Below, in pieces: positions 1 to 8,823 of a DNA stretch of 64,000 bases. The notes beneath the pieces are model-generated. The model was given only the letters and a program-made list of their open reading frames with translations. It did not search any database and was not told the origin of the DNA. The translations under genes were made by a program, and so were the position numbers. Origin of the DNA: Mucidula mucida (lineage: Eukaryota > Basidiomycota > Agaricomycetes > Agaricales > Physalacriaceae); assembly GCA_015501055.1 (NCBI GenBank), contig JADNYV010000041.1, positions 1-64,000 of the forward strand. Reading direction: 5' to 3'. The stretch's first letter is position 1. The number at the start of each line of letters is the position of its first letter.

Positions 1-471
1 TCCAAAAGCAGCACCGATACGCTGGCGAGATAGTAACGTACTCGATCCCGTTCTTCGTTGTCTTACCATAAACATTTCCTCAGAGAAGTCGTTGAGGTAC
101 CCGAGGACTCTGATGACGCGAAGAAATGGCCCCGATGTTCTGAGACTACCCCTGCGTACTCCAGTACCGCAGCGCCGCTACAAAAACTGACACCACGTCC
201 ACGGAAAGGAAAGCTCTCCCTCAACGACCTCCCTGACGCCTCCTTCAGGACGAAAGTAAACCTAAAGCCTAAGAAACTTACGACGTTGGACATGTCAGCC
301 ATGCAATGGCGCCAACATGTCTCGACTTCTGAGCCTTATTTGAAGCATGAGCTCGACGCTAGCCGGCGGGCAGGAGGATATCTAGAAAAAACGGAGTTCC
401 TGGAGCGAGTAGGGCGGAGGAAGGATGATGCTCTCGAGCAAAATAGGATCGGGAAGCGACGGAGGACATGA
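1..471 (+). CDS. SWC5: Swc5/Bucentaur family protein, 3' part (BCNT-C domain)
   Basis: C-terminal part of a Bucentaur/Swc5 family protein; in this family the known role is as a nuclear subunit of the SWR1 remodeller that deposits H2A.Z. The gene enters from the left edge. Best model: an exon ending at 37, a 46-base intron 38-83 (GTACTC donor, TTTCCTCAG acceptor) and a last exon 84-471 ending in TGA. Splicing joins ...GEIVT to EVVEVPEDSDDAKKW in frame. The last 75 or so residues carry the BCNT-C signature: KPKKLTTLDMSAMQW, then a GYLEKTEFLERVGRR block and a basic tail. The N-terminus lies outside the window. The assignment rests on that C-terminal signature; the intron is inferred. Confidence 0.7.
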
Positions 472-1083
472 TGTTATCGAATGGGTGCCATATTCCATCA
501 ACTGTTTTCTATATTACGATGATACATCGTCCAGGTCAATTCACACTGATTTCACTTATGGATGATCACACACCAGAGAGCATCTTCTACCAGATCAGCC
601 ATCATATCTCTCCTCTAGGACCCACCAGCCAGACTGGCGGATAAATTCTTGATGTGGTACGACTACCGGCTATGAATTCTTCGACTACTTTCAGCTCATG
701 GCATAGTCTGCTGCTCTAAGACGAGCAAGACGAAATGAATACAATGGTGAACATCGATGATCATGCAGCCATCCGCAGAGCTAATTCCCTCTCTGAGATA
801 TCCGAGTCTCCTCTGGGTGACGGCTGCTCTTGTGGCGAACAGGTGCATGATATTCATCAACAGTACATATCCTCTACTATTCATTCTCAACCGCACCCGT
901 ACTGAAGAATGGAGGCGCTACCGGGCAGCTCTAGTTCCTTGGCAAACAGATGTGACTATCGTTAAGTCTCGTGGGACTCTTGGCATTCCGTTTCTCGAAT
1001 ATAATCAAAGGTTCTTTGTTTTCAGCTAGCTTTCCTCATCGCATCGATTCATCTTCATCGACAAGCATCTTACACAGCAGGCA
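472..1083. other. Intergenic, no gene seen
   Basis: About 610 bases between the SWC5-like gene and the beta-trefoil relic. Open frames are short, overlap on both strands and lack recognisable motifs. I see no tRNA, repeat or transposon end here. Confidence 0.5.
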
Positions 1084-1528
1084 ATGGCCCCCATCGAAAC
1101 CGGAACCTACTCCATCACCAACGTGCTTGCCAGCTCGTCAATGGCAACCTGGGCACGCCCGTGACCATCGCGTACTACACTGACCAGGACTCGTTCAACA
1201 TGGGCCTCCTTCCTTGTCCTTCTCCCTTTTCAACGAGCGTCTAACCTTGGAATATGATAGTGGATGATCACGAAGAAGCGCGAGGACATCTACCGCATCG
1301 AGAACAAGGGTGCGGCGCGCGAGGTCTACACCAGTCAGGCTCAGCCTGGTACGGAGGTTACTGTGCGTGCGCAGGACCAGGAGTGGTCTATTGAGGAGAC
1401 TAATGATGGTACCGCCGTATGAATATTTCATCCTTGAAGATAAGGCTGATACCCCGGCGTGGTATAGATCACGCATAGCTCCCAGGCCGACAAAAAACGC
1501 GACTTGGACTTTCCAGAAGAGGCACTAA
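1084..1528 (+). pseudogene. Relic of a small beta-trefoil-like protein (I66 protease-inhibitor/ricin-B-like)
   Basis: Pieces of one small cytosolic protein can be read in three frames. The start is MAPIETGTYSITNV at 1084. After a shift near 1125-1130 comes NGNLGTPVTIAYYTDQDSFN. After an intron-like stretch (about 1201-1260) comes ITKKREDIYRIENKG with QEWSIEE. After another shift near 1415 comes YFILEDK with RPTKNATWTFQKRH at the end. The pattern (ETGTY.I.NV opening, W.I/W.F strand repeats, about 150 residues) is typical of fungal beta-trefoil proteins such as I66-type protease inhibitors or ricin-B-like lectins. At least two frameshifts make it non-coding as it stands. Which beta-trefoil family it belongs to is uncertain. 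Confidence 0.45.
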
Positions 1529-1737
1529 GCGCGTTCAGCACTTCGACAAACCGGTTACACTGACAAATTTGTTTTGGTTATTGGCATAGGCCTTTGACAG
1601 GTTACGGACACCTAAATTTCTTGGGAGCGAGAATTTTGTTGGAGTTCGGTTCATCAGTCATACGTGTTGCACTTCTGCTTACTATGTATGCCATTCATCT
1701 ACAGTGGCCAAACATCAAAAAGGGAGCATTGCTAATA

Positions 1738-1827
1738 TTCGGATACGGGGAATCGAACCCCGAGCTGCCGCGTCAATACATGCAACCAAATGAGAGGCGG
1801 CAATGTTAGCCGTTACATCATATCCGA
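1738..1827 (-). tRNA. tRNA-Glu(CTC) with intron
   Basis: On the minus strand the 7-bp acceptor stem (TCGGATA/TATCCGA), D arm, anticodon stem GCCGC/GCGGC, loop CTCTCA and T arm GGGGTTCGATTCCCC all form. Anticodon CTC (Glu). An intron of about 17 bases sits after position 37. A run of five T follows on the minus strand (1717-1721), a likely Pol III stop. It differs from the copies at 56-61 kb by G to A at the start of the D stem (pairing kept). Confidence 0.85.
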
Positions 1828-1870
1828 TATACCAAGACCATCTCAGTACATTTAAACGACACTGGCTCAC

Positions 1871-2977
1871 TTAGAAGTATACAACAGCACAACGCAACTC
1901 GATGCTCTCTCTAGGCAGCCCTTGATCCTTGCGCTCTTCGTCAATAACTAAACAAGCATGAGTCCCTAAGCACAACAATATGAGAGTCTTACGCACAAGC
2001 AGTATGTGGCACACACGCAGCGGAGCCCGGCGTATGTTCAATCGCTGACCGCTTATCAACTCACGCGCAAAGAGAAATTCGGAGAAAGCATACCACTATC
2101 AAACTGTCGAAACACGAGTATCTCATCGGGCATTTGATTGCGGATGTACGACCATCTCATTTTGCCTATGGCAACGTCAGACATCCAAAGCCGCCATAAG
2201 AGACGAGAACACAAACAGTTCTGCCTGATAAAGTACCCGCCGCCGTGCTGCTCGATAATCATCAGTGGCGTGCTACTTATCCGGATCCTACGAACACCGT
2301 ACTTGATCAGTCGTCCAATCCATATCCGCCGCATCGACTGTTCGCGCATCGCAGACAGCAAGTGGGACGTCGATGACTGGGCCTCGTAGCGGGCGCCAAA
2401 TGTTACTATCAGCACGTTTGAATAAAACTCCAAAATAGACCGTGTTGAACACGACGCACATAAAAGCAATCCTCCTCCCCTCCAAATCCTTCCCAAACGC
2501 ACTACAAAGCCTCTGAACAGCCCGCTCCCTACTAACATCAACGTGCACCGCTGCCACCGGCTGCTTGCTCACAGCTTTCCCCTCCCCCAACGTCAACGTG
2601 CGTCGCCGAACTTGGGTATTCATAGGAATACACTTCTCCGCTCCGATGTGGGTTTTGAGCCACCTCGGGTAAGTATCAAATCCAAATCGGAGACGACAAG
2701 ATCATGAGGCAAGACGCACTCGCAAGTCTCCCGCGCATACCTCGCCTCCCATCCAGGCGCGCCGTCTAGGTCGTCGAATGGGAGCGAAAGCCAGGTGTAG
2801 CCTTCATTGTCCAACGAGGGCCGGCGCTCGAGCCTGAGGTCATGCATCGCGACTTTGCCGGAACGTAGGTGCAGGTCTCCCCGCTGGAACACGAGTCACG
2901 GATGGGTAACAGAAGGCCCCAGGGGCAGAAGAGTCCGATGCGAAGTTGAGGCGTCCGGAGAGTACATTGGCTGCCAT
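1871..2977 (-). pseudogene. AsaB/CmcJ-like hydroxylase-desaturase relic
   Basis: Minus-strand pieces match the fungal family often annotated as 7-alpha-cephem-methoxylase P8-chain-related or AsaB-like hydroxylase/desaturase, oxidoreductases of secondary metabolism. In order: a start at 2977 (MAANVLSGRLNF), a shifted piece with VAMHDLRLERR (around 2850-2640), then MNTQVRRRTLTLG...VHVD...NIWRPLRGPVIDVPLAVCDARTV (2623-2300). After an intron-like gap comes NQMPDEILVFRQFDSG (around 2110). After a likely intron (GTGAGT donor near 2060) comes the end, DQGLPRESIELRCAVVYF, stopping at 1871. The WRPL.GPV, DE.LVFRQFDS and PRESIE blocks are diagnostic. A frameshift near 2850 breaks the N-terminal third, so it is scored as a pseudogene; an unrecognised intron or sequence error could rescue it. 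Confidence 0.6.
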
Positions 2978-3544
2978 CGGTCGTGGGATGAGACGTCTTG
3001 GAAGGTGGAGACGAAGGGAAAGAAGACCGTGTGCCATGGTACTTAAGGCCTGAGAAGCCCGTGAACGCCTTGGTTTATAATCATAAGGTGATGTCGGATG
3101 CGACGATGTTCTTTAAGCTTGTCCTCAGGCGCCTCGGTGAGAAAGGAGGATGATCGTTATCGTCGTCGTCGTCGCTTCCATGTACATGCTTCTAACACAG
3201 ATATGATTCTTTTGGTCACAACGGTGCTGCCAAAGGTCAATTGTGGCCATAAGTCTAGGAATATGTGAGCGCGATTCAATAAAAAGAAGCTTAACTTACA
3301 CATATGAAGCTGCTGTGCCCGAACATCACGACTTCTTCGCATCTAATGCCACCCAAACACCCTCACATCTCACAAACCCTATTCGACGAGTAACAGCAGC
3401 CACCGCATGACCGTTAGACGCTCATATTGACAGCCGCCAAAATCTTCGACTTACAAGGGTAAACCTAAAAGATGACAGGGTAAACGATAACAAACCTTCA
3501 AAAGTCAGCGCAGCATCTCGGCGTGCGCTAATAGCATGCGCTCC
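2978..3544. other. Intergenic, no gene seen
   Basis: About 570 bases with only short overlapping open frames and a small CGT-triplet run near 3160-3172. No feature supported. Confidence 0.4.
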
Positions 3545-4201
3545 GTTACTCAACCATATGAAGGGGCTTCGAATGCGAACGGGTGAATGCCGGGCTTTCG
3601 AAGAGATGCTGACATGGGAGGTCTATGTCCCCTTTCAATCGTATAATTTTACAGGTCATTTCAGTCAACGCATGGTACTATCGGAGGGATATGAGTCTCT
3701 TGAACGAAAGGAAAGAAACAGAACTCACGCAATCGAAACTACTGCGGCCAGCGCGGGACAAAGTTGAAACTTCTCCTCTGTACCCAATTACTCCAAAACC
3801 TTCACAACTGCAAAATCTTCATCGACAGGCAATAGGATCCGCTAGACGCTCAACCCAAGATCAACATAATTCAGAGTATACCGCTCCTTCTCCTTAAGAT
3901 GTAGATGCTCTCTGCTGATGGATGCCCAGGCGCTACAGACAAGGCTACACGCTAGAAGGGTGGATCGGTCTTGATATTTCGCGAGAATGGCATTCCATAG
4001 TTCGGGTGGAAGGACGGTGGACTGGGGGGCGCGTACTGGGCGCTTGCAAACGGAATGGATTGACATGATATCGACAAGCATGTCTCCCATCGACATTGCT
4101 CGTATGACCATGTGGATGAGGGCCATGATAAGCATGTAAAGTCAGTAGACGGGGATGCAGAGAATGAGTAGCGGCCACCAAGTGGGAAATAGGCGTCGCA
4201 T

Positions 4202-4352
4202 TAGCCAGGTAACCTATGCCTACTATATGAGCAAGCATCGATATAGTAGGCTAGGTAAATCGGTAGCAATAAATGGCGTGAACATCTTTTGGTTGTGTTT
4301 GGCACCCACGGATCAGTCGGTCCGACTTTCCTATCTACCATATATGGATGTA
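4202..4352 (+). repeat. Left terminal inverted repeat of the MULE-like element
   Basis: Begins TAGCCAGGTAACC and ends GGATGTA. It pairs with 5088-5238 in inverse orientation. Inside it is a smaller palindrome, CCTACTATAT...ATATAGTAGG, that could form a hairpin. Confidence 0.9.
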
Positions 4353-5087
4353 GCGTATTCCAAAGAAGTCGTTTCGATGCCATGGGCTCCCTACACACTT
4401 GTTAAAACTCGTAAAAAGCTGTCACAGTGTATTAATATACTGCTCAGGCTGCGCTTGTGCTGAGTGCATTTGCAGCTCTTTCACAACACCCTACATGATG
4501 ACTCCTTGATGGACCTTCAGACCTTGAGTCTTACGCAACCATATGCGCGTACTTGCCACCCACGTACCCGACATCCGACGCTAGAATGAAGATAGGGGAC
4601 AGAAAGAAAGCGGAGTCTGATCCATAGAGGCCACTCCGGTACCCATCAAATTGTGTGTTGCATTGATTCATGGTGGTCAGTAGGCTTGATCCGCCAATCT
4701 CTTATAAGCTGATTGAGCGCACACAATCCCTATTTATATCTTGAGTCATTGAGGATTGAGATCTAAGATAATATTCTGAGGCCCCGGGGTTTGTGCACAT
4801 CAAGCAACTTGATGAGGTGGGAGCATGGGAGGCGGACAAGCATGAGATTAGACTGTTACATTGGTGCTTATATGTGATGGTGTCTCAGCAGTGGTTGACA
4901 TCTCAAAGCCTAGTATGCCGCGGTGCTGGCGTGTCGGAGAGGGAGAAGGTGGTTGAACTTTGTGATTTGGGTCTGGCTTGCTGTTCAGTACGTGTAGAGC
5001 TCATTATATTATGTTCCACAAGCCTCGCTTAGCACGAGGACATGGTACTACCCATGAAAAGTGTGTTTCGGTGAGGCAGAAGACGCG

Positions 5088-5238
5088 TACATCCATATAT
5101 GGTATATAGGAAAGTCGGACCGACTGATCCGTGGGTGCCAAACACAACCAAAAGATGTTCACGCCATTTATTGCTACCGATTTACCAAGCCTACTATATC
5201 GATGCTTGCTCATATAGTAGGCATAGGTTACCTGGCTA
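5088..5238 (-). repeat. Right terminal inverted repeat of the MULE-like element
   Basis: Reverse complement of 4202-4352 with two substitutions (A/T and C/A). Ends GGTTACCTGGCTA at 5238. Confidence 0.9.
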
Positions 5239-5290
5239 GCATCGCATGTTGGGAATGAAGGTTTGATGAAGGTAGAGACGGCGCAGCCTG

Positions 5291-5574
5291 ACCACGGCAC
5301 CGCATCCGGGCTGATTGTAGTTGCTAGCTGTAGTCCATCAGCATCAAATTAGATGATTGGGCGAGTTCGACGGACCGTATGCCATTATATGCAGCAACGC
5401 AACGCGCAATATACCACCGACATCGACAACAGCGGCATGATAGGCGCGTCGTCGTAGTTCACAGTGCTGAGGAGACGCAGTCTATGCTACTTGGCGGGCG
5501 TCAAGGGCCAACATTTTCTGCCACGCAGAATTGTTGTTGATGATGGTAAAAAAGGCAAGAGTGATCGCCGCCAT
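5291..5574. promoter_or_regulatory. Divergent intergenic region between two F-box gene copies
   Basis: Lies between the minus-strand membrane-anchored F-box copy and the plus-strand F-box-like gene. In inverse orientation it resembles 33,063-33,365, which separates the same pair there; for example both contain a motif reading GTCGGTGGTATATTGCG. Probably a shared bidirectional promoter; this is inference from position and conservation. Confidence 0.45.
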
Positions 5575-6534
5575 CATGTCACAACTAGAAACTTTCCCAA
5601 ACCTCCCACTAGACATTGCACAACATATTCTCGAGACGGCAGCCATCCTCAACCACAGAGATGTGTCTCGTCTCGTCCTTGTATCCAAGGCTGTACGCGC
5701 ATGGTAAGAAATTCGCTTGACCAACTAGTTCTTTCTAAATCAAACTAATCCTCCATCCAGGATTGATCCTATCCTATACCAGACTGTTGTCATTTGCTCC
5801 GCCTTCAGATGCACAATGTTCGTTAACACAATACGATCGCGTATCGACTTAGCGCGCCATGTCAAACGCCTCTGTGTATTGACTTAGCGCGCCATGTCAA
5901 ACGCCTCTGTGTATCCCACGACGTGTACCATTCACAAGATCTGCAATGTCTCCTGGACGTCCTTACCGGCATCTGCTATCTAGCATGGTGGTGTGATATC
6001 AACGATCTACTACCCTACACCAATACGAGCCTCGCCTCCGTCCGATATTTCTCTACGGTGGCCTACATAGATTCCCCTCTCATTGTTGAGACTCTTCTTC
6101 CTCGCAATATCACGCACCTAAACGTATGATTTGAAGCGATTGACATACCTTTTGGGGACAGCTTATCGGCTGTGTGGAAAGCAGTCTTCACACGTTGTCC
6201 CTCTCTCACTCACATCATGGTCGATTTCTTCCCCTGCTACTGGTCAAGTGAGAAAGAGCAGTTTGTCCGTAGCGCTCTGTCCGTCGCACCACCTACGTTT
6301 AAAGCCTTTATAATCGAGTTCCAGAACGCTGCACAACCTTTGGGCTGGGACATATTCGAGTTTCGTCCCTTGTTGACAGACTCAAGGTTCATCATTGTGA
6401 GCGCCGAACCTCTCAATTTTGGGCTTGAGGGAGTACTCTGCTATCCAAAGCAGCAGGATCTGGATGTCACTTCATTATCTGATCATATGGATATTTGGGA
6501 TTTTGTGACCTCGCACACATTGCGGAGCGGATGA
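5575..6534 (+). pseudogene. F-box-like gene, second family, frameshifted copy
   Basis: The N-terminus reads MSQLETFPNLPLDIAQHILE, then a RLVLVSKAVRAW block, an F-box-like opening. An intron of about 56 bases (GTAAGA donor) splits the Trp codon before IDPILYQTV. The rest parallels the copy at 32,112-33,062: RHVKRLCV, LQCLLDVLTG, LAWWCD, LLPRNIT, FTRCPSLTHIMVDF, KEQFVRSALSVAPP. A 35-bp tandem duplication at 5846-5914 shifts the frame and adds stops, and a further stop follows LLPRNITHLNV near 6127. Function of this family is unknown; substrate adaptor of an SCF ubiquitin ligase is inferred only from the F-box-like start. Confidence 0.7.
5846..5914 (+). repeat. 35-bp tandem duplication inside the F-box-like pseudogene
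   Basis: The unit GACTTAGCGCGCCATGTCAA... occurs twice with a period of 35 bases. The paralogue at 32-33 kb has one copy. Because 35 is not a multiple of three it breaks the reading frame. Confidence 0.9.
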
Positions 6535-7563
6535 AAGCTGGTCTGGAATGGGGTACTTGTATTACGGAAGTTGTACGGAAGTTATGGTTTCTACTGTACT
6601 AACACAACCATGTATCCACATAACACATAACGGGGCCGCGTGAATGAAGACCTGAGGTCTTGCATAACATGTAACAGCTTCAATATTTGTGGGATACAGG
6701 CTAGAAAGGGAATTTCTCCGCGCGGCGGGTAACGCCACAAGGCAATTGCCGCCTTTGTGCCTTGATATAAAGACCTGATCCACTGGCAGTGAAGACTGAG
6801 CATAACGCGTAACATGCCATGAAGACTTGGTCGTGTAAGTGTTAGTACAGTATAGGGTGATTTATTATCTATGTACAGTACTGGCCCGTACTGCAAGATA
6901 CTCCTGGGGTGAGCCTCACTCTTTCTGCTGGTGTGTAAGGGTGTGAAATACCTACTCCAATCAAAGTATAGTTTGGAAATATAAAGACAAGACTTTCTGG
7001 ACGAAGGCCAAAGTGTTGGGACATATACAATTGGCAATTATTCCAGGATCATGCGTGGCTTTTGACCATCTTTGTCTAGAACAGTGACAGACTTGTGACT
7101 ACGGAGTCCGACGTCTGCACATCACCGTGGTATCAATGAAGAACGCATAGTATGGCGGAAGACACTTCAATTAGTATAGAGTGTATTGAACGCCGGAAGG
7201 AGAGAACTCAATTCAGTCGGAGATTCTCGTGATATCTTCAATGCCAGAAGTTTCTGACCATGGCGCGCTTTTACAGAGGGAAATCTAAGAAACATCGGAA
7301 GACAAGTGTCATTGTGGACACCCTGTCGTGTGGTAGGAGGACCTAGAAGTGGTGGTGGGCATCCAAGGGGTCCGAGATAGTCAGGTGATCGGCCGGTTAC
7401 TTTTTAGTAACCGGAGAATTAATGCTCTCTCCTTACTTCCATGTTGTTTTGCTCGTCGTACGTGAATTGATGACTTTAAATGCTCGGAAATGCGAGATAT
7501 TATGCTTGGTACAGTGTAAGAGTCCTAAGGTGGGTAATTACTGTGTAAGCCATCAATTGACCT
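6535..7563. other. Intergenic, small repeats only
   Basis: About 1 kb with no supportable gene. Short repeated words built on CATAAC..GTAAC occur at 6619-6810, and a perfect 9-bp hairpin lies at 7393-7414. Confidence 0.45.
7393..7414. repeat. Perfect 9-bp inverted repeat (hairpin)
   Basis: CCGGTTACT and AGTAACCGG separated by four T. Found just downstream of the stop of the minus-strand gene ending at 7564. It could be a 3'-end structure or the end of an old element; nothing else supports a role. Confidence 0.4.
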
Positions 7564-8280
7564 CTAATCCTCATCCATCTCATCCATCTCCTCATCCTCG
7601 TCTTCATGCCAGGCCTCTACAGTCATTTCCACCATCTGGACAGCTTCAGCAGCGTCAGGCTGCACTCTCAGTGGCGCCACGCCGTCCCTACGGAACTGGA
7701 GATGTAATAGGAACGCTGCCCGGAGTGCATCCTTCTTCGGGGCTACCTTGAGAATGTCCTTCTTTTTGGGGATCAGGATCCGTGCTCCCCATATGGAACG
7801 AAGCTTGTCTAGCTGGAGGTCAAGTTTCTTTCCCGTCAACTTGAGCCTCTCAATGTTGTTGATGTTCTCAATCAACAGCGTCGCATTCAATAACTCCTGC
7901 TTCTTCTCTGCAGCCTCTTTCCGGCTCGCTATCTTCTGTCTCTTCATTTCCACCATCCTGAGCTCGAATTCTGCCTGCTCCTTCCGCCTCGCCTTCTCAA
8001 AACCGGCCGCATCAAGTTTCCGAGCAGTGCGCATCGCCCAGATGTGATCCTCAGGGCTGAAGAATGCGTCAATGAACTGCTGGGTATGGATGCGCGAAAA
8101 CATTGCGAGGGCATTGTGCCTTTGCATAGATGAAGATGGGCTATTCCGTGCAAACACGCACCAGGAGCCCAATGCACCCTCGTTTCGGTCATTCGTTGCG
8201 TTCATAAACGCCCGCGCTTTCTCGTCATCAGACATTCCATCAATCAAGCCACCAGGTGCGTACTCTGATGAGAATCGGAG

Positions 8281-8799
8281 TGTTAGCGACTGACTAAGCC
8301 ACGAGACTCAACCAGGTACCACAGTAAGAACTAAAAGAAGAAAGTGTTCGCGTTCGTAAGACTAGGCTAGGCCAGGTGTATAAACGAGATCGGAACTAAA
8401 GTACAATGATACTACACTACTGCTTATATACTAGTAAGTCTGTGTTTGAGACTCCTTGTCCATACGCGTTTCCACTAGGGATGCTCCACGCCCTTGACCC
8501 AGTGTTGTATGCTACTAGTCCGTGAAACCATTAAATACGAGTGGTAACTGCATGTAAGTAATAATACTGAAACAACCATGTGTACTACGAGTGTCGGCGG
8601 TGTGTATACAATAGGGAGTCCATGAGGTATCGGCATGTATGATGTCATCCATGTGTTGGACATGTGTACGGCTTCGGTAATGAAAAGGGGTATGATCGGT
8701 GACGAAACAGATGATGAAGCAGTCCGTTGGTTGATAAGACAAGGCCCCCGATAAGATATGATAAGATGTGAAAATGTGAAAATATGGTCATTCATAACA
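8281..8799 (-). repeat. 3' LTR (in element sense)
   Basis: 519 bp, starts TGTTAGCGAC and ends CATAACA on the plus strand. It matches 14,259-14,777 except at four transition sites. Confidence 0.95.
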
Positions 8800-8813
8800 T
8801 CACCCCCTCCTTA
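8800..8813 (-). other. Polypurine tract
   Basis: On the minus strand AAGGAGGGGGTGA lies immediately upstream of the 3' LTR, the expected position of the plus-strand primer for reverse transcription. Confidence 0.7.
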
Positions 8814-8823
8814 AGGCGCAAGT

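Larger units (their letters stand above)
4202..5238. mobile_element. Non-autonomous MULE-like DNA transposon
   Basis: A 1,037-bp element bounded by 151-bp terminal inverted repeats that differ at two positions. It is flanked by a 9-bp target duplication, GCGTCGCAT at 4193-4201 and GCATCGCAT at 5239-5247 (8 of 9 match). Long TIRs with a 9-bp duplication are the hallmark of Mutator-like elements. The interior (4353-5087) has no transposase-like frame, so it would need a helper. It sits exactly on the start codon of an F-box gene copy, and the related intact locus at 33,355-33,375 shows the empty site. Confidence 0.85.
3545..5290 (-). pseudogene. Membrane-anchored F-box gene copy, deleted and split by a transposon
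   Basis: Decayed paralogue of the F-box gene at 33,366-34,637. Its start codon lies inside the target duplication of the MULE-like element (ATG at 4199-4201 on the minus strand) and its upstream region continues beyond the element at 5239-5290. The reading MRRLFPTWWPLL is followed by a stop where the intact copy has Leu. The hydrophobic segment and F-box (LPPELWNAILAKYQDRSTLL, 4090-3925) follow. At HLHL the whole leucine-rich middle is missing and the frame jumps to KEKERYTLNY, the last residues of the intact gene. About 300 bases of 3' flank (3545-3840) still resemble the flank of the intact copy. Dead by nonsense, deletion and insertion. Confidence 0.8.
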
